Shown here: positions 52,720 through 60,862 of the stretch, piece by piece
Numbering within the stretch: position 1 is the stretch's first letter
Layout: each line of letters begins with the position of its first letter
Assembly (NCBI GenBank): GCA_019414545.1
Contig: DXLV01000005.1
Span: 1-64,000, forward strand
Direction: 5' to 3'
From: Collinsella sp.
Lineage (GTDB): Bacteria; Actinomycetota; Coriobacteriia; Coriobacteriales; Coriobacteriaceae
DNA: 64,000 nt
Translations under genes and position numbers: made by a program
Notes under the pieces: generated by a model
Seen by the model: only the letters and a program-made list of their open reading frames with translations
Database searches by the model: none
Told to the model about the DNA's origin: nothing

Positions 52720-52753
52720 CTTGCGGTTGATCTTCCAAAGATCGCGTTGCCGC

Positions 52754-52864
52754 CTACTCAGACCGCCCGCTCTTCTTGGCATGTTTGGACGGAGCGCTCA
52801 GAAAGCGACCCGTCAAATAGTTCGCCGGGCCGGAAATATCAATCCCCAGTAGCACGTGCCCCAG
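52754..52864 (-). other. In-frame coding extension beyond a TGA codon
   Basis: After the TGA at 52867-52865 the same frame continues for 36 codons (LGHVLLGIDISG ... KHAKKSGRSE) to a TAG. It completes a final helix and adds a basic tail. G/C third positions persist. The TGA could be a TGG mutation or a readthrough site. Confidence 0.55.
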
Positions 52865-53767
52865 TCACAAAAACGCCGCGAGCACCAGCAATGGAATCAC
52901 GCACGAGGTCACGATCATCACGATGACACCTTCGATCAGATCGGTCACCTGCTGCACAATTTCATCGGTCATCTGCTTGGCACCGCTGGTCACCGATGTG
53001 ACGAGACTCGAGGCGCCGTCGGCAAGCTGCTCAAGCACATTCTTGGACTCTGCGGACTCGGTCTTTTTCTTGCTTGCTTTGGAGCTGTCGCTATCTGCCG
53101 CACCCGCAGCGTCGGCCGCCTTTTGCTCGGCCACCTCGATGCTCACTCGATACGTTTCGTCGACCTTTTGCGACACCCATACGCTTGCAGGCACCAAGGC
53201 CATTCCGATCATGGCGACCACCAGCACGCGAGTCGCCACGCGGCGCAGGACGGCGCTCGTGCTCCAGCGCCCGTGAATGCCGAGCGACACCGCAAAGAGT
53301 ACCAGCGCAAACGGGATCAGGATGCCTAGGCCAACCGACCACAAAATAGTCAGCAGATATTTCTCGAGATAGAGCACGGCAAGCACGATGCCCAAGTTGC
53401 CTGAAAGCTGCGCGAGCTGCTCGGCAACCGGCGTTCCCGTATCACCCGGCAGCGCGGTAATGCCCGCAGACAGCGCCACGCACGAGGTCGTGAGCGCCAA
53501 AACATTGCCCTTCTTTTGATCGATGACCTCGATGGTGGAGTCCCAAGTCTTGGTATCGGCAAAATGCGGACGAGCCACAAAGCCCGACAGCAAGGCCAGT
53601 ACCACGAGCGCAACGATGATACCGATCTGCAGCTTTTTGTTTGCGCACACGACATCGGACAGGCTGGGCTGCAGCTCGGTTACCGTCGTGTGCTCGGTTA
53701 TCTGGACAGGACGCCCATGAGCCATCTCGTGCGCGTCTCTTTTTTGAATTGATCCGTTGTCCGGCAT
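52865..53767 (-). CDS. Membrane protein of unknown function, ending at an in-frame TGA
   Basis: A 300-residue protein with a cytoplasmic N-terminus, a helix near 48-66 (IGIIVALVVLALLSGFVA), helices near 125-165, a further helix near 185-202 and a Lys/Ser/Ala-rich segment (220-245) before an amphipathic region and a C-terminal helix VIVMIVTSCVIPLLVLAAFL. GAGGAGG precedes the ATG. No family is recognised. The last helix stops at TGA, yet the frame continues for 36 more codons to TAG with coding character. The product may therefore be truncated relative to relatives. Confidence 0.72.
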   Translation of the reverse strand: MPDNGSIQKRDAHEMAHGRPVQITEHTTVTELQPSLSDVVCANKKLQIGIIVALVVLALLSGFVARPHFADTKTWDSTIEVIDQKKGNVLALTTSCVALSAGITALPGDTGTPVAEQLAQLSGNLGIVLAVLYLEKYLLTILWSVGLGILIPFALVLFAVSLGIHGRWSTSAVLRRVATRVLVVAMIGMALVPASVWVSQKVDETYRVSIEVAEQKAADAAGAADSDSSKASKKKTESAESKNVLEQLADGASSLVTSVTSGAKQMTDEIVQQVTDLIEGVIVMIVTSCVIPLLVLAAFL

Positions 53768-53873
53768 TTGGATACCTCCTCATTCCGGCCTGTATTGCGG
53801 ATGGAAGTATACCCACCCATCGAAAAACCGAACGGCAGGAGGCGCAACAAGCTGCTGCATGATCCGCCCGCCA

Positions 53874-54025
53874 TGAAATGGGCCCATCTACTACGTTTAA
53901 CCGCCAATCCCCGACCATGCCACAAAGCGAAAAAACAAAACCGCAGGTAGAAGTCCTGCGATTTTTCATGAAACGCGGGTGTGTTCGAGGGTATCGGGTT
54001 AAACGTAGTAGATGAGCCAGTTTCG
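53874..54025. repeat. 150-bp inverted-repeat element upstream of the membrane-protein gene
   Basis: CATCTACTACGTTTAACC (53885-53902) is exactly complemented at 53997-54014; flanks GAAA/TTTC extend it imperfectly. Inside, CCGCAGG...CCTGCGG forms a second stem. It lies in the 416-bp space between two minus-strand genes, where no gene is found. Confidence 0.55.
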
Positions 54026-54123
54026 TGGCGAGCGCTGCCAACCGATCCTCCGGGGACGGGAAAAGCGGGTCATTTGGGGCTGTCGGCCCCTATTTCGCCG
54101 CAACCTAGATAGGTGGGATACAG

Positions 54124-54156
54124 AAAAACCCTGCCGCGGATAGCGGCAGGGTTTTT
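54124..54156 (-). terminator. Intrinsic terminator of the PTS EIIA gene
   Basis: AAAAACCCTGCCGC and GCGGCAGGGTTTTT form a 14-bp stem with a 5-nt loop, 28 nt after the EIIA stop; T-rich on the minus strand. Confidence 0.85.
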
Positions 54157-54183
54157 GGAAGGGGACGAGGTTGTGAAGGCTCG

Positions 54184-54522
54184 TTAGGCGAGCTTGGCCT
54201 CGAGCTCGGCGATGCGCTTGTAGGCATCGATGGTAAAGCGGGTCTGCTTCTCCAGGATCATGGTGGTCATGAGGGTGTCCTGAGCGTGAGCCATGATGAA
54301 GGTCATCTCCATCTCGCCGCCGCCGGCCTCCTGCGAAAGCAGCTTGGTCTGCGTGTCGTGGGCACCGATGAGCGCATCGCTGGCATCCTTGTGCAGCTGC
54401 TCGGCCTTCTCAAAATCACCCTCGCGAGCAGCATCGAGCGCTGCAAGCAGATCGGTCTGGGCGTCGCCCGCGTATGCGACAATCTCGAATCCAACCATCG
54501 AGATTTCTTCTTTGGTTGCCAT
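54184..54522 (-). CDS. lacF: PTS lactose/cellobiose-family EIIA
   Basis: A 112-residue all-helical EIIA. The phosphohistidine lies in FIMAHAQDTLMTTMILEK near residue 78, and the N-terminal MVGFEIVAYAGDAQTDLLAAL fits the family. It passes phosphate from HPr to EIIB of the lactose type. Only one such EIIA is present, so it probably serves both EIICB proteins at 56098 and 60863. Good ribosome site AAAGGAA. GAACA repeats lie upstream. Confidence 0.94.
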   Translation of the reverse strand: MATKEEISMVGFEIVAYAGDAQTDLLAALDAAREGDFEKAEQLHKDASDALIGAHDTQTKLLSQEAGGGEMEMTFIMAHAQDTLMTTMILEKQTRFTIDAYKRIAELEAKLA

Positions 54523-54690
54523 ATTGCGTTCCTTTCACATATGAACCAATGGAGAGCATCGCGTCCGGGCATACGCGCTGCGTTGTGTATGACAGAGACA
54601 GTAACATTCAAACAAAAAAGAACAGCGCAAAACGTAATTTCGAGCTATGAACGGTCGTTTTTCGCCCGTGAGCGGTTTTTAAACCAATCC

Positions 54691-54705
54691 GAACATTCTT
54701 GAACA
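54691..54705. promoter_or_regulatory. GAACA direct repeat upstream of lacF
   Basis: GAACA-TTCTT-GAACA, a 10-bp-period repeat matching the one before lacA. It lies about 170 nt upstream of the lacF start codon. Confidence 0.5.
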
Positions 54706-54736
54706 CAATTAGCGGAAACCCAAGCGGGACCGCACC

Positions 54737-55741
54737 CTAGCGTACATCGCGCACCGTATCGCCCTTGACGAGCACGCCCGGAAACAGCATGTGCTCCACG
54801 CCAGACTCAACGCCCTCGGCGCCGGCAATCTTGTCGACCGCCCACATGCCGACGCGCTTGTTGTCAAAGCGCACCGTAGTCAGGCGACGATCGGGCACGA
54901 TATCGCCCAAACTATCGTCAACACCCACCACGCTCACGTCCTGGGGCACGCGCTTCCCGCGCGACTCGAGCCCGCGAATGCAGCCGTAGGCCATGGCATC
55001 GTTGGAAGCATAAATGGCTGTGCAGTTCGGATCGTCCGCAAGCACCTGGCCGGCGGCATATCCACTCTGTGCCGTCCAATCGCCACGGACGAGTCGCGGC
55101 GGCTCAACACCATGCGCGCGCAATGTCTCACGCCAGCCCTCCTCGCGTTGCATGCCCGAAAGCGAGCGCTCGGGGCACGAGATAAAGTGCACGGTCTTGT
55201 GCCCCTGCCCCAGCAAGTACTCGACCACCTGGCGCGAGCAATCGAACTGGTCGTTATCGACCGTCGAGCACAGCGGGTGCTCCAGCATGGTAACGAGCAC
55301 CGTCTGCATACCGGGCAGCGGCTCGAAGGTGCCAAAGTCCGCCGGCATGCGATTCATGATCACAACCATGCCATCCACCGGAAGTGCGCTCATGCGCGAC
55401 GATGCACTCTCGAGGGTATACGGATGCCCGTCTACTTTAGTTAGGGTGATGGCATAGCCATGTTTGTCGGCCGCAGCGGCAAAGCCCTCCATACGGTCGA
55501 GGTTGCCGGTGCCGGTAATGTTGAACATGGCGACACCGACGGTCTTAAACTTGCCGCGGCGCAGCGATCGACCGGCAAAATTGGGACGATACCCCAGCTC
55601 GCGCATGGCGGCACGCACGCGCTCCTTGGTCTCGGGGCGCACGCTGGGCGAATCGTGCACCGTACGCGAGACCGTCTGCTCCGAGACGCCCGCGAGACGC
55701 GCCACGTCCTTAACGGAAACCGATTTTTTAACAGCGGCCAT
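54737..55741 (-). CDS. LacI-family regulator of the first lactose PTS module
   Basis: A 334-residue repressor with HTH VKDVARLAGVSEQTVSRTVH near residues 9-28, hinge PNFAGRSLRRGKF and a sugar-binding domain. It is divergent from the EIICB-GH1 pair; two AATGTTAACGTTGCCATT-type sites lie between. Autoregulation and control of that pair are likely. The C-terminus MLFPGVLVKGDTVRDVR resembles that of the LacI at 59577. Confidence 0.88.
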   Translation of the reverse strand: MAAVKKSVSVKDVARLAGVSEQTVSRTVHDSPSVRPETKERVRAAMRELGYRPNFAGRSLRRGKFKTVGVAMFNITGTGNLDRMEGFAAAADKHGYAITLTKVDGHPYTLESASSRMSALPVDGMVVIMNRMPADFGTFEPLPGMQTVLVTMLEHPLCSTVDNDQFDCSRQVVEYLLGQGHKTVHFISCPERSLSGMQREEGWRETLRAHGVEPPRLVRGDWTAQSGYAAGQVLADDPNCTAIYASNDAMAYGCIRGLESRGKRVPQDVSVVGVDDSLGDIVPDRRLTTVRFDNKRVGMWAVDKIAGAEGVESGVEHMLFPGVLVKGDTVRDVR

Positions 55742-55898
55742 AGGTCGATCTTTCTATGTCAACGATGCTATTGGCGGCACCCTACGCAGTCAAATGAACG
55801 CCTTCAAGTATATCCAACACCTCCCCCACAATACGTTTACCACCCAAAACCTACCGTTCACCGACAATCCCGCTTCCACGAACGGCTTTTGTCGCCCA

Positions 55899-55916
55899 AA
55901 TGTTAACGTTGCCATT
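55899..55916. promoter_or_regulatory. LacI operator 1 of the first lactose PTS module
   Basis: AATGTTAACGTTGCCATT, in the 356-bp divergent region 55742-56097, otherwise AT-rich and non-coding. Confidence 0.55.
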
Positions 55917-56018
55917 GTGCAAACACAGAGCCACCGGGCGGCTCAATCGTTTACGCATAAGGAATCGATGGTTCGCAGGCACAGGAACCAACGGTTCGCG
56001 TCTTTTATTGTGTCGCAA

Positions 56019-56036
56019 AATGGCAACGTCAACATT
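56019..56036. promoter_or_regulatory. LacI operator 2 of the first lactose PTS module
   Basis: AATGGCAACGTCAACATT is the reverse complement of operator 1 with one change (17 of 18), 62 nt before the EIICB start. Confidence 0.55.
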
Positions 56037-56097
56037 TTGGCAACCGAACGCCAAAAGCTACCATCGTTGCTAACCCACCGACTCTTAGGAGCATTGC

Positions 56098-57873
56098 ATG
56101 GAGCAACTCATCGCCATCATCGAAAAGGGCCAGCCCTTTTTCAACGCAATCGCCCGCAACAAGTACCTCAAGGCGATTCGCGACGGCTTTATCTCCGTCA
56201 TCCCCATCATCATCTTCTCGTCCATCTTCTGCCTGGTAGCCTCGGTCCCCAACATCTGGGGTTTCTATTGGCCCGATGACATCAACAACGCCCTGTGGAA
56301 GTGCTACAACTACTCCATGGGCATCCTGGCCATCGCCTGTGCCGCCACCACGGCCAAGCACTTCGCCGACGCCCAGAACCGCGACCTGCCCAAGAACAAC
56401 CAGATCAACTTTATCTCGTGCATGTGCGCGGCCATCATCGGCTTCCTGCTCCTTTCGAGCGACACCATCGCCACGGACGCTGCCAGCGGCTTCAACACCA
56501 CCTACCTTGGTTCCAAAGGCCTGCTGACCGCCTTTATCGCTGCGTTTGTGACCGGCATCATCTACAAGTTCTTCATTAAGCGCAACATCACCGTCAAGAT
56601 GCCCGAGCAGGTTCCGCCCAACATCTCGCAGACCTTTAAGGACATCATCCCCTTCTCCGTCTGCATCACCGTCTTTTGGGTCTTTGATATCGTCTTCCGC
56701 GCTGCCTTTGGCTTCTGCTTTGCCCAGGGCGTCATCCAGGTGTTCCAGCCCCTGTTCACCGCCGCCGACGGCTACATCGGCCTCGCTGTGATCTACGGCG
56801 CTATGAGCCTCTTCTGGTTCGTGGGCGTCCACGGCCCCTCGATCGTCGAGCCCGCCATCGCCGCCGCCCTCGTTGCCAACATGACCGACAACCTGGCTGC
56901 GTTCCAGGCTGGCCAGCACGCTTCCGCTGTCCTGACCCAGGGTGCCCAGTACTTCGTCGTCTGCATGGGCGGCACCGGCGCCACGCTCGTCCTGGTCTTT
57001 ATGTTCTGCTTCCTGGCCAAGTCTCAGGAGATGCGCGCCGTCGGTAAGGCAGCCATCGTCCCCGTGTGCTTTGCCGTCAACGAGCCGCTGCTGTTCGCCG
57101 CGCCTATCGTGCTCAACCCCGTCTTCTTTGTCCCGTTTGTCTTTGCCCCGATCGCCAACATCTGGATCCTCAAGGTCTTTATCGACTTCTTGGGCATGAA
57201 CGGCTTTATGTACACCCTGCCCTGGACCGTCCCCGGCCCCATCGGCACCATCATGGGCTTGGGCTTCCAGCCGCTCGCCTTTGTGATGCTCGCCATCATC
57301 CTAGTCGTCGACTTTGCCCTGTACTACCCGTTCTTCCGTGCCTATGACGCCCAGAAGTGCGCCGAGGAGGCCGAGATTTCCCAGGAGGAGCTCGCCGCCA
57401 AGAACGCCGAGAAGGCCGCCAAGCTCAACGATGCCTTCCAGGGCAAGGCCGATGCCAAGAGCGTTGCCGCCGGCGCTGCTGCCGAGGCCGTGAAGGTCGA
57501 CTCCCCTGCCACTTCTGCAGCCCCCGCTGCCGAGGCAACGACCGCCAGCGACCTCAACGGCAAGCGCGTGCTCGTGCTCTGCCAGGGCGGCGGAACCTCG
57601 GGTCTGCTCGCCAACGCGCTGGCCAAGGCTGCCAAGGAGCGCGGCATCAATCTTGAGACCGCTGCCGAGGCATATGGCAACCACGTGGACATGCTCCCCG
57701 ACTTTGACCTGGTCGTCCTGGCCCCGCAGGCCGCAAGCTACCTGGCCGACCTGCAGAAAGACTGCGAGCGCGTGGGCAACAAATGCGTCGCCTGCCGCGG
57801 TAAGCAGTACATTGAGCTCTCCCAGAACGGCGACAAGTCTCTCGCCTTCGTAAGCGAGCAGCTGTCGAAGTAA
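56098..57873 (+). CDS. lacE: PTS lactose-type transporter EIICB, module 1
   Basis: A 591-residue transporter. The EIIC domain (1-430) begins MEQLIAIIEKGQPFFNAIARN and carries about ten helices with the conserved GVHGPSIVEPAI, GGTGATLVLVFMF and PLLFAAPIVLNP. An Ala/Lys-rich linker leads to an EIIB domain with the phosphocysteine in VLVLCQGGGTSGLLA near 495. It brings in a beta-galactoside as its 6-phosphate, with LacF as donor. Ribosome site TAGGAG. Followed after a 70-nt hairpin-bearing gap by the GH1 gene. Confidence 0.92.
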   Translation: MEQLIAIIEKGQPFFNAIARNKYLKAIRDGFISVIPIIIFSSIFCLVASVPNIWGFYWPDDINNALWKCYNYSMGILAIACAATTAKHFADAQNRDLPKNNQINFISCMCAAIIGFLLLSSDTIATDAASGFNTTYLGSKGLLTAFIAAFVTGIIYKFFIKRNITVKMPEQVPPNISQTFKDIIPFSVCITVFWVFDIVFRAAFGFCFAQGVIQVFQPLFTAADGYIGLAVIYGAMSLFWFVGVHGPSIVEPAIAAALVANMTDNLAAFQAGQHASAVLTQGAQYFVVCMGGTGATLVLVFMFCFLAKSQEMRAVGKAAIVPVCFAVNEPLLFAAPIVLNPVFFVPFVFAPIANIWILKVFIDFLGMNGFMYTLPWTVPGPIGTIMGLGFQPLAFVMLAIILVVDFALYYPFFRAYDAQKCAEEAEISQEELAAKNAEKAAKLNDAFQGKADAKSVAAGAAAEAVKVDSPATSAAPAAEATTASDLNGKRVLVLCQGGGTSGLLANALAKAAKERGINLETAAEAYGNHVDMLPDFDLVVLAPQAASYLADLQKDCERVGNKCVACRGKQYIELSQNGDKSLAFVSEQLSK

Positions 57874-57883
57874 GTAACGCTTA

Positions 57884-57915
57884 GGGCCAGCCGACCATCC
57901 AAGGCCGGCTGGCCC
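57884..57915 (+). promoter_or_regulatory. Intercistronic hairpin between EIICB and GH1, module 1
   Basis: GGGCCAGCCG and CGGCTGGCCC pair perfectly around 12 nt, 11 nt after the EIICB stop. A related layout is seen at 62658-62682. It may stabilise or attenuate the transcript. Confidence 0.6.
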
Positions 57916-57943
57916 TTCGATTTAGACGATTGGATATTTCATC

Positions 57944-59383
57944 ATGTCCGTTAACCCTGCTAGCGTCACCAACCCGCCCGCGCAGTTTCCCGAGGACTTT
58001 ATCTTTGGCGGCGCCACTGCTGCCTACCAGGTAGAGGGCGAGACCCGCACCCACGGTAAGGGCAAGGTCGCCTGGGACGACTTCCTGGAGGCCCAGGGCC
58101 GCTTCTCCCCCGATCCCGCCTCCGACTTCTATAACCAGTACCCCGTCGATCTGGAGCTGTGCGAGGAGTTCGGCATCAACGGCATCCGCCTCTCCATCGC
58201 CTGGAGCCGCATCTTCCCCAACGGCACCGGCGAAATCAACCCCGAGGGCGTCCAGTTCTACCACGATCTCTTCGCCGAGTGCCATAAGCACCACGTTGAG
58301 CCGTTCGTCACGCTGCATCACTTTGACACGCCGCTTCCCCTCTTTGAGAAGGGCGACTTCCTCAACCGCGAGACCATCGATGCCTTTGTGGACTTTGCCA
58401 CCTTCTGCTTTAAGGAGTACGCCGACCAGGTGACCTACTGGTTCACCTTTAACGAGATCTGGGCCGATGCCTCCAACACCTACATCGAGGGCACCTTCCC
58501 CGGCGGCGTCAAGGCGCACCTGGCCGAGGCTTTCCAGTGCGAGCACAACATGATGCTCGCCCACGCCAAGGCTGTGCTGGCCTTCCACAACGGCGGCTTT
58601 AAGGGCAAGATCGGCGTCATTCAGTCGTTGGAGTTCAAGTACCCGCTCAACGAGAACGACCCCGCCGACATCAAGGCCGCCAACAACGAGCACGTGCTGC
58701 AAAACCAGTTCTTGCTCGACGCCACCTTCCGCGGCGACTATGCCCCCGACACCCTCGAGTGCGCCAACCGCCTGGCTGCCGTCTCGGGCGGCACCATCGA
58801 GATCCTGGACGAGGACCTCGAGATTATGCGCGAGGCAGCGCTCTACAACGACTACCTGGGCGTCAACAACTACCAGTGCCGTTTCCTCAAGGCTTACGAT
58901 GGCGAGAACGACCTGCACCACAACGGTACGGGCGAGAAAGGCACCGGCCGCTGGCGCGTTAAGGGTATTGGCGAGCATGTGAACAAGCCCGGCATCCCCA
59001 CCACCGACTGGGACTGGATTATCTATCCCGAGGGCCTGTTCGATCTGCTCGTCTACATTAAGCAGCGCTACCCCAACTACAAGCAGATCTTCATCACCGA
59101 GAACGGCATGGGCTACAAGGACCCCTACAAGGACGGTTTTGTGGACGACCAGCCGCGCATCGACTACATCGAGCAGCACCTGCGCTGGTTGCTCAAGGCC
59201 ATGGAGGTGGGTGTCAACGTGGGCGGCTACTTCCTGTGGAGCCTGCAGGATCAGTTCTCCTGGACCAACGGCTACAACAAGCGCTACGGCTTCTTCTACG
59301 TGGACTTTGAGACCCAAAAGCGCACGCCCAAGGCAAGCGCCTACTGGTACAAGCACGTGGCGCAGACCCGTCGTCTGGACTAG
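57944..59383 (+). CDS. lacG: 6-phospho-beta-galactosidase (GH1), module 1
   Basis: A 479-residue GH1 enzyme. The acid/base glutamate is in WFTFNEIW near 170, the nucleophile in FITENGMGYKDPY near 388, and the phosphate-binding tail WTNGYNKRYGFFYVDFETQK matches phospho-galactosidases. It hydrolyses lactose-6-phosphate to glucose and galactose-6-phosphate. Ribosome site weak (TTGGAT). Co-transcribed with the EIICB gene and followed by a terminator. Confidence 0.92.
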   Translation: MSVNPASVTNPPAQFPEDFIFGGATAAYQVEGETRTHGKGKVAWDDFLEAQGRFSPDPASDFYNQYPVDLELCEEFGINGIRLSIAWSRIFPNGTGEINPEGVQFYHDLFAECHKHHVEPFVTLHHFDTPLPLFEKGDFLNRETIDAFVDFATFCFKEYADQVTYWFTFNEIWADASNTYIEGTFPGGVKAHLAEAFQCEHNMMLAHAKAVLAFHNGGFKGKIGVIQSLEFKYPLNENDPADIKAANNEHVLQNQFLLDATFRGDYAPDTLECANRLAAVSGGTIEILDEDLEIMREAALYNDYLGVNNYQCRFLKAYDGENDLHHNGTGEKGTGRWRVKGIGEHVNKPGIPTTDWDWIIYPEGLFDLLVYIKQRYPNYKQIFITENGMGYKDPYKDGFVDDQPRIDYIEQHLRWLLKAMEVGVNVGGYFLWSLQDQFSWTNGYNKRYGFFYVDFETQKRTPKASAYWYKHVAQTRRLD

Positions 59384-59437
59384 TGGCTTGCGACGAGCGG
59401 CATTGCCCCACTCACATAACTTTTCCCCATTTCTCAG

Positions 59438-59483
59438 CCGGGGGCGGCACGTCACACGGCGCGCCGCCCCCCCGGTCTTTTTG
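59438..59483 (+). terminator. Intrinsic terminator of module 1
   Basis: GGGGGCGGC pairs with GCCGCCCCC and is followed by a T-rich tail (TCTTTTT). Confidence 0.75.
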
Positions 59484-59576
59484 TGCAGGTCGGAAGCCGT
59501 TTATCTCGATCTGTAACATCTAGCTTAGTTTTTGGGTCCTAACTGTTACAGATTAAGATGAATGAGCCGAGCACGT

Positions 59577-60578
59577 CTACGCCCGCAGGTCCTTTACGCT
59601 GGAACGTTCGACCAACACGCCCGAGACGAGCGTACGGCTTCTAGAGCTCGGGGCTTCCAGACCTGCGACGACCTCGTTAAGCGCACGGACGCCCAGCTCG
59701 CGGTGGCGAAACTTCACCGACGTCAGAATCGAGTTGGGAATCGTCTTGTAAAGCTCGTCATCGAAGCCGATCACGGACACATCGTCGGGCACGTTCAGCC
59801 CCTTGTCGCGCAAGGCCATCATCACGCCGTTCGCCATGCAGTCGTTGGCGGCCAGGACTGCCGTGCAGTCGGGTTTATCGGCAAGCACAAGGCCCGCGGC
59901 ATAGCCACTATCCGCATTCCAATCGCCTTGCAGAGGCTCGGGCGGCTCAATGCCACACGCCTCGAGTGCCGCTCGCCAACCTTTCATGCGGCTCTGGCTC
60001 GACAGTGACTCTTTTTTACCAGAAACGAAGTACACGTTCTTGTGCCCGTGATTCAAGAAGTACTCGCACGCCATGCGCGCGCCGCCCTCTTGGTCGTCAC
60101 TGACGGTGGAGCAGGTAGGATGTTCCATCGGTGTGATAATCACCGTCTTGAGGTCTTTCGGCGCCTCAAAGGTATCAAAGTCATCGACCATCTGACGCAG
60201 GTTGAAGATCATGCCGTCGACGGGAAGCCGTGACATCCTACGCGCCGCTTCGGCAAGGGTCATCTTCTCCCCAGCCCGCTTTTTGATCATCGTGAGCGCA
60301 AAGCCGCGTTCTTCGGCGGCATCAGCGATACCGTCGATCATGTCCACGGCGCCGCCCGACAAGTGGAACATCACCACGCCGATGCACCCGTAACGGCCCA
60401 ACTTGAGTGAACGCGCGGCAAAGTTCGCCCGGAACCCAAGCTCCTCCATGGCCGCATGGACCCTATCGCGCGTCGACTCTCGTACGCTATCGGGCTCGTT
60501 GATCACGCGCGACACCGTCTTGAGAGAAACACCCGCGGCAATCGCCACATCGTTCATCGAGACGTTTTTCTTGTCCAT
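59577..60578 (-). CDS. LacI-family regulator of the second lactose PTS module
   Basis: A 333-residue repressor with HTH MNDVAIAAGVSLKTVSRVIN, hinge ANFAARSLKLGRY and a sugar-binding domain. I use the ATG at 60578 (MDKKNVSMND); the frame extends 26 residues further without family character, and no strong ribosome site is visible. It is divergent from the second EIICB gene, with a 24-bp palindrome between them. Confidence 0.87.
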   Translation of the reverse strand: MDKKNVSMNDVAIAAGVSLKTVSRVINEPDSVRESTRDRVHAAMEELGFRANFAARSLKLGRYGCIGVVMFHLSGGAVDMIDGIADAAEERGFALTMIKKRAGEKMTLAEAARRMSRLPVDGMIFNLRQMVDDFDTFEAPKDLKTVIITPMEHPTCSTVSDDQEGGARMACEYFLNHGHKNVYFVSGKKESLSSQSRMKGWRAALEACGIEPPEPLQGDWNADSGYAAGLVLADKPDCTAVLAANDCMANGVMMALRDKGLNVPDDVSVIGFDDELYKTIPNSILTSVKFRHRELGVRALNEVVAGLEAPSSRSRTLVSGVLVERSSVKDLRA

Positions 60579-60737
60579 CGTTGCCACTACTTCTCCAGTC
60601 GGTTTTGAATCGCTTGTTTTTTGCGTTCTAGCATACACTACCTGCCCGACTGACAAATCAGCCGTTTATCGGACAATATCGACCGTTCACCTGTAAATCC
60701 TTGTTGCTCTTCCAAAAATGTCTTACGTTGTCATTAA

Positions 60738-60761
60738 CGAAATGACAACGTTGTCATTTCG
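60738..60761. promoter_or_regulatory. 24-bp perfect palindrome, LacI operator of module 2
   Basis: The palindrome is centred on AACGTT and contains AATGACAACGTTGTCATT. A half-matching site (ATGTCTTACGTTGTCATT, 60718-60735) lies next to it. It sits about 100 nt before the EIICB start. Confidence 0.7.
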
Positions 60762-60862
60762 CAATGCCTTCCTTAAGCAGGAAGGTTTCCGGGCAGTCCT
60801 GACCATCCATCGACGACCAGTTCCATCCACATGCATCGCGCATCGAGCAGCAAAGGAGCTCT

